From Candidatus Omnitrophota bacterium (GTDB lineage Bacteria; Omnitrophota; Gorgyraeia; Zapsychrales; JANLHA01): a stretch of DNA of 9,445 nucleotides. Shown in pieces: positions 7,471 through 9,445 of this stretch (positions are counted from its first letter, which is position 1; every line of letters begins with the position of its first letter). The stretch lies in NCBI GenBank assembly GCA_024653845.1, contig JANLHA010000327.1:1-9445 (forward strand). The letters are read 5' to 3'. The notes beneath the pieces are model-generated. The model was not told where the DNA came from and made no database searches. It saw only the letters and a list, made by a program, of their open reading frames with translations. The translations under genes were made by a program, and so were the position numbers.

Positions 7471-9445
7471 CTATTCAACCATTGATGATGAGGATGTTGA
7501 CGATGACGTAAGACTTTTCTTAAAAGGCATTTTCCATTTCTCCAAAAGACTTTTTTTCTTCTGGGCGATCTCACTGTAATAACGATAATAGTAAGCAGAA
7601 TAACCGATTTGAACATCTGTCCTGATGTCATTAAGAACAACACCCAAAAGGTTAGCATGGGCATTTTGCAAATTGGTTTTGGCCATCCGTAAGACGTCTT
7701 TGCCAGTTTGGCCTACTCGATAAATCATGATCACACCATCCACCTTGTCACTGAGAGTAATGGCATCTGGAACAGGCATAACTGGAGAACAGTCAATGAT
7801 AATGACATCGAAAGATTGCTTAAGATCAGAAAGGAGCCGTTCATAGGCTTTGGAACTCAAAAGTTCAGAGACATTATCTACCTGTCGGCCGGCCGTAATA
7901 ACATACAGGTTGTCAATTCCAGGAATATGTAAAAGGTCATCAATGGATATCCCCCCGGTTAAAAGATCAATAGAGGTATTGACAACCTGCTTCCATTCCA
8001 TATGCCCCATCAGAATATCGGAAAGACCAGGAATCCTTTCCAGCCCAAAAGTTTTGTAAATCGTGGGTCTTCTCATATTGGACTCAACAAGGATCGTTTT
8101 CTTCCCTAATTGAGCCAAGGACAACGCTAAATTCCCCACCGTTGTTGATTTCCCTTCCTGTTTATCAGAACTTGTAAAAAGGATTGTCCGATAATGATGC
8201 TTTTTGATCATATTAATAACATTGGTTCTTAACATTTTAATACTTTCTGCCGGCCACGATCGGGGATTCGTAATTGTCACCAGTCGGGCCCTTTGAAAAA
8301 GAACTTTCCTGGCCTCCTCAGTCACATCCTCATCATTAATTTCTCCCATTTCATCACTTCCAATGTAAGGGATGATCCCTAGAATAGGAAGATTAATATC
8401 ATGCTCAATGTCTGCAATCGTTGAAACAGAAGAATCCACACTCTCTTTCAAAAATCCCATTAACAGACCTAACATCAATCCCACCGCAATGCTAACCCCA
8501 TAATTCATAGCGGCATTCGGCTTGACCGGTTTTTCGGGCACCGCCGCTGGAGACACAATGGTAATAACATCGTCAATAATCTTCGCCAGATTTAATCTGA
8601 TTTCATCCCGCTGCTTACTGAGTCCTTCATAAGAATTGAGCAGCCGGTCAACGCTTCTTTTCAATTCAGCATACTCAAACTGATTGGAAGAAAGCGTTCC
8701 AGAATCCTCATAGAATTTATTAACAATCCGAAAAAGGACTTCTCTTCTTGCATCAAGAAAAAACTTCTGAATCAGCAAAGAAAGGTCTTCCTCTGACTCT
8801 GAATTTACAGGAATCTGAATAGAATCCTTAATGATTTCTAAAATCCTTTCTTTTACATCACTGATGAGTTGATCTTGCGCCAAGACAGCTGGATGAGTTT
8901 CCGTATAATCAATCAACAGAAGAAATCGGTCAAACTCCAAGCCCAACAATCTTCTCTGCAGCCCAGAAAAAACTGAATCTCTTATAAGAAATTCATTATG
9001 AAATGCTTCTAAAACAGGACTGTTAGCCCGCTCTTGCAGATTTTCTTCCAAATTCTTCAATTCTTCATCTAACGTCCGCATATGAGCCTCAAACTCAAAC
9101 GTTCCCTCAATGGTTAACCGATCCAATGTTGCTTTGATCTCTGGATTCACTTGGAAGACTTTTTCATGATGCTTAAATTTCTGTAATTTTTGTTCCTGTT
9201 CTGTCAATTGATTTTTATATTCGACCAGCTGTTTCTCAACATAACTTTGAATGGCTAGCAACCGTTTCTTGCGCCATTCCACATTTTCTTGAATATAAAT
9301 ATCGGCAATTGCCGTCGCCATTAAAGCCGCTTTTTGCGGATCGCTGGAAAACGTTTTAATAATGATAATGTTTGTGTTCTCGATCTGCTCAACTATCACA
9401 TTCCGTTCATAGTTCAACGAAAAAGTATTGCATTCTTTTTCGTTG
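7471..9445 (-). CDS. wzc: Wzc-like polysaccharide co-polymerase/BY-kinase, N-terminus cut by window edge
   Basis: The frame is open to the window edge (last full codon 9444-9442). The TTG at 9417 that could serve as a start is not the true one, because the Wzz-type strand and the motif FSSDPQKAALMATAIADIY (9351-9295) are already mid-domain; the first membrane span lies outside. A long coiled-coil-rich periplasmic region follows, then a Pro-rich PEKPVKP element (8538-8518) and a second membrane span (about 8508-8449). The cytoplasmic kinase has LRTN (8232-8221), Walker A SSDKQEGKST (8172-8143), an unusual Walker A' ESNMR (8085-8071), Walker B FDVIIIDCSP (7812-7783) and a tyrosine cluster, six Tyr in nine residues (7602-7576). 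The tail ends with a Lys-rich segment and a run of Ser/Thr. The family controls polymer length and export through cyclic autophosphorylation of the tyrosine cluster at the inner membrane. Confidence 0.93.
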   Translation of the reverse strand, partial: NEKECNTFSLNYERNVIVEQIENTNIIIIKTFSSDPQKAALMATAIADIYIQENVEWRKKRLLAIQSYVEKQLVEYKNQLTEQEQKLQKFKHHEKVFQVNPEIKATLDRLTIEGTFEFEAHMRTLDEELKNLEENLQERANSPVLEAFHNEFLIRDSVFSGLQRRLLGLEFDRFLLLIDYTETHPAVLAQDQLISDVKERILEIIKDSIQIPVNSESEEDLSLLIQKFFLDARREVLFRIVNKFYEDSGTLSSNQFEYAELKRSVDRLLNSYEGLSKQRDEIRLNLAKIIDDVITIVSPAAVPEKPVKPNAAMNYGVSIAVGLMLGLLMGFLKESVDSSVSTIADIEHDINLPILGIIPYIGSDEMGEINDEDVTEEARKVLFQRARLVTITNPRSWPAESIKMLRTNVINMIKKHHYRTILFTSSDKQEGKSTTVGNLALSLAQLGKKTILVESNMRRPTIYKTFGLERIPGLSDILMGHMEWKQVVNTSIDLLTGGISIDDLLHIPGIDNLYVITAGRQVDNVSELLSSKAYERLLSDLKQSFDVIIIDCSPVMPVPDAITLSDKVDGVIMIYRVGQTGKDVLRMAKTNLQNAHANLLGVVLNDIRTDVQIGYSAYYYRYYSEIAQKKKSLLEKWKMPFKKSLTSSSTSSSSMVE

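Noticed and set aside
7484..7508. Imperfect GATGA/TGACGA repeat as a microsatellite or phase-variable tract
   Set aside because: The units vary and the tract encodes the Ser/Thr tail of the kinase with mixed codons; it is not a clean repeat of the kind that slips.
9415..9417. TTG as the start codon of the Wzc-like protein
   Set aside because: The frame remains open through nine more codons to the window edge, and the residues here already belong to the middle of a Wzz-type domain. The first membrane span must lie outside the window.

Overview
The window is a densely packed, single-direction stretch of a bacterial cell-surface polysaccharide locus. All eight genes lie on the minus strand, so transcription runs from position 9445 down to 1. 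Neighbouring genes overlap or are separated by at most 23 bases, and I see no promoter, terminator, RNA gene, mobile element or CRISPR array. The whole window reads as the inside of one operon that continues past both edges. The Wzm/Wzt exporter and the Wzc-type tyrosine kinase point to a Gram-negative-type (diderm) bacterium. Base composition looks AT-rich (judged by eye, not computed), with many Lys and Ile codons. I cannot name a taxon.

In transcription order: (1) 9445-7471, a Wzc-like polysaccharide co-polymerase/BY-kinase, cut off at its N-terminus by the window edge; (2) 7451-5994, a multi-spanning O-antigen polymerase/ligase-fold protein (Wzy_C type); (3) 5970-5119, ABC exporter permease Wzm; (4) 5104-3854, ABC exporter ATPase Wzt with an extra C-terminal glycan-recognition-type domain; (5) 3841-2735, a CgeB/PF13524-like glycosyltransferase; (6) 2721-1720, GDP-mannose 4,6-dehydratase; (7) 1730-795, a GT2 glycosyltransferase; (8) 798-1, a GT4 glycosyltransferase, cut off at its C-terminus by the window edge.

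A working model: Gmd makes GDP-4-keto-6-deoxymannose, which enzymes probably encoded outside the window turn into a 6-deoxyhexose donor such as GDP-rhamnose, GDP-fucose or GDP-perosamine. The three glycosyltransferases build a lipid-linked glycan on the cytoplasmic face, and Wzm/Wzt exports it. The Wzy-like protein and the Wzc-like protein act at the periplasmic side in polymerisation, ligation or length control. The most notable point is this mixture: Wzc and Wzy-like proteins belong to one textbook assembly route and Wzm/Wzt to another, yet here they sit next to each other in one transcription unit. Smaller points are a degenerate Walker A' motif and a serine-rich tail in the kinase, and a hairpin that appears to sequester the ribosome binding site of the last gene, which starts inside the stop codon of the gene before it.
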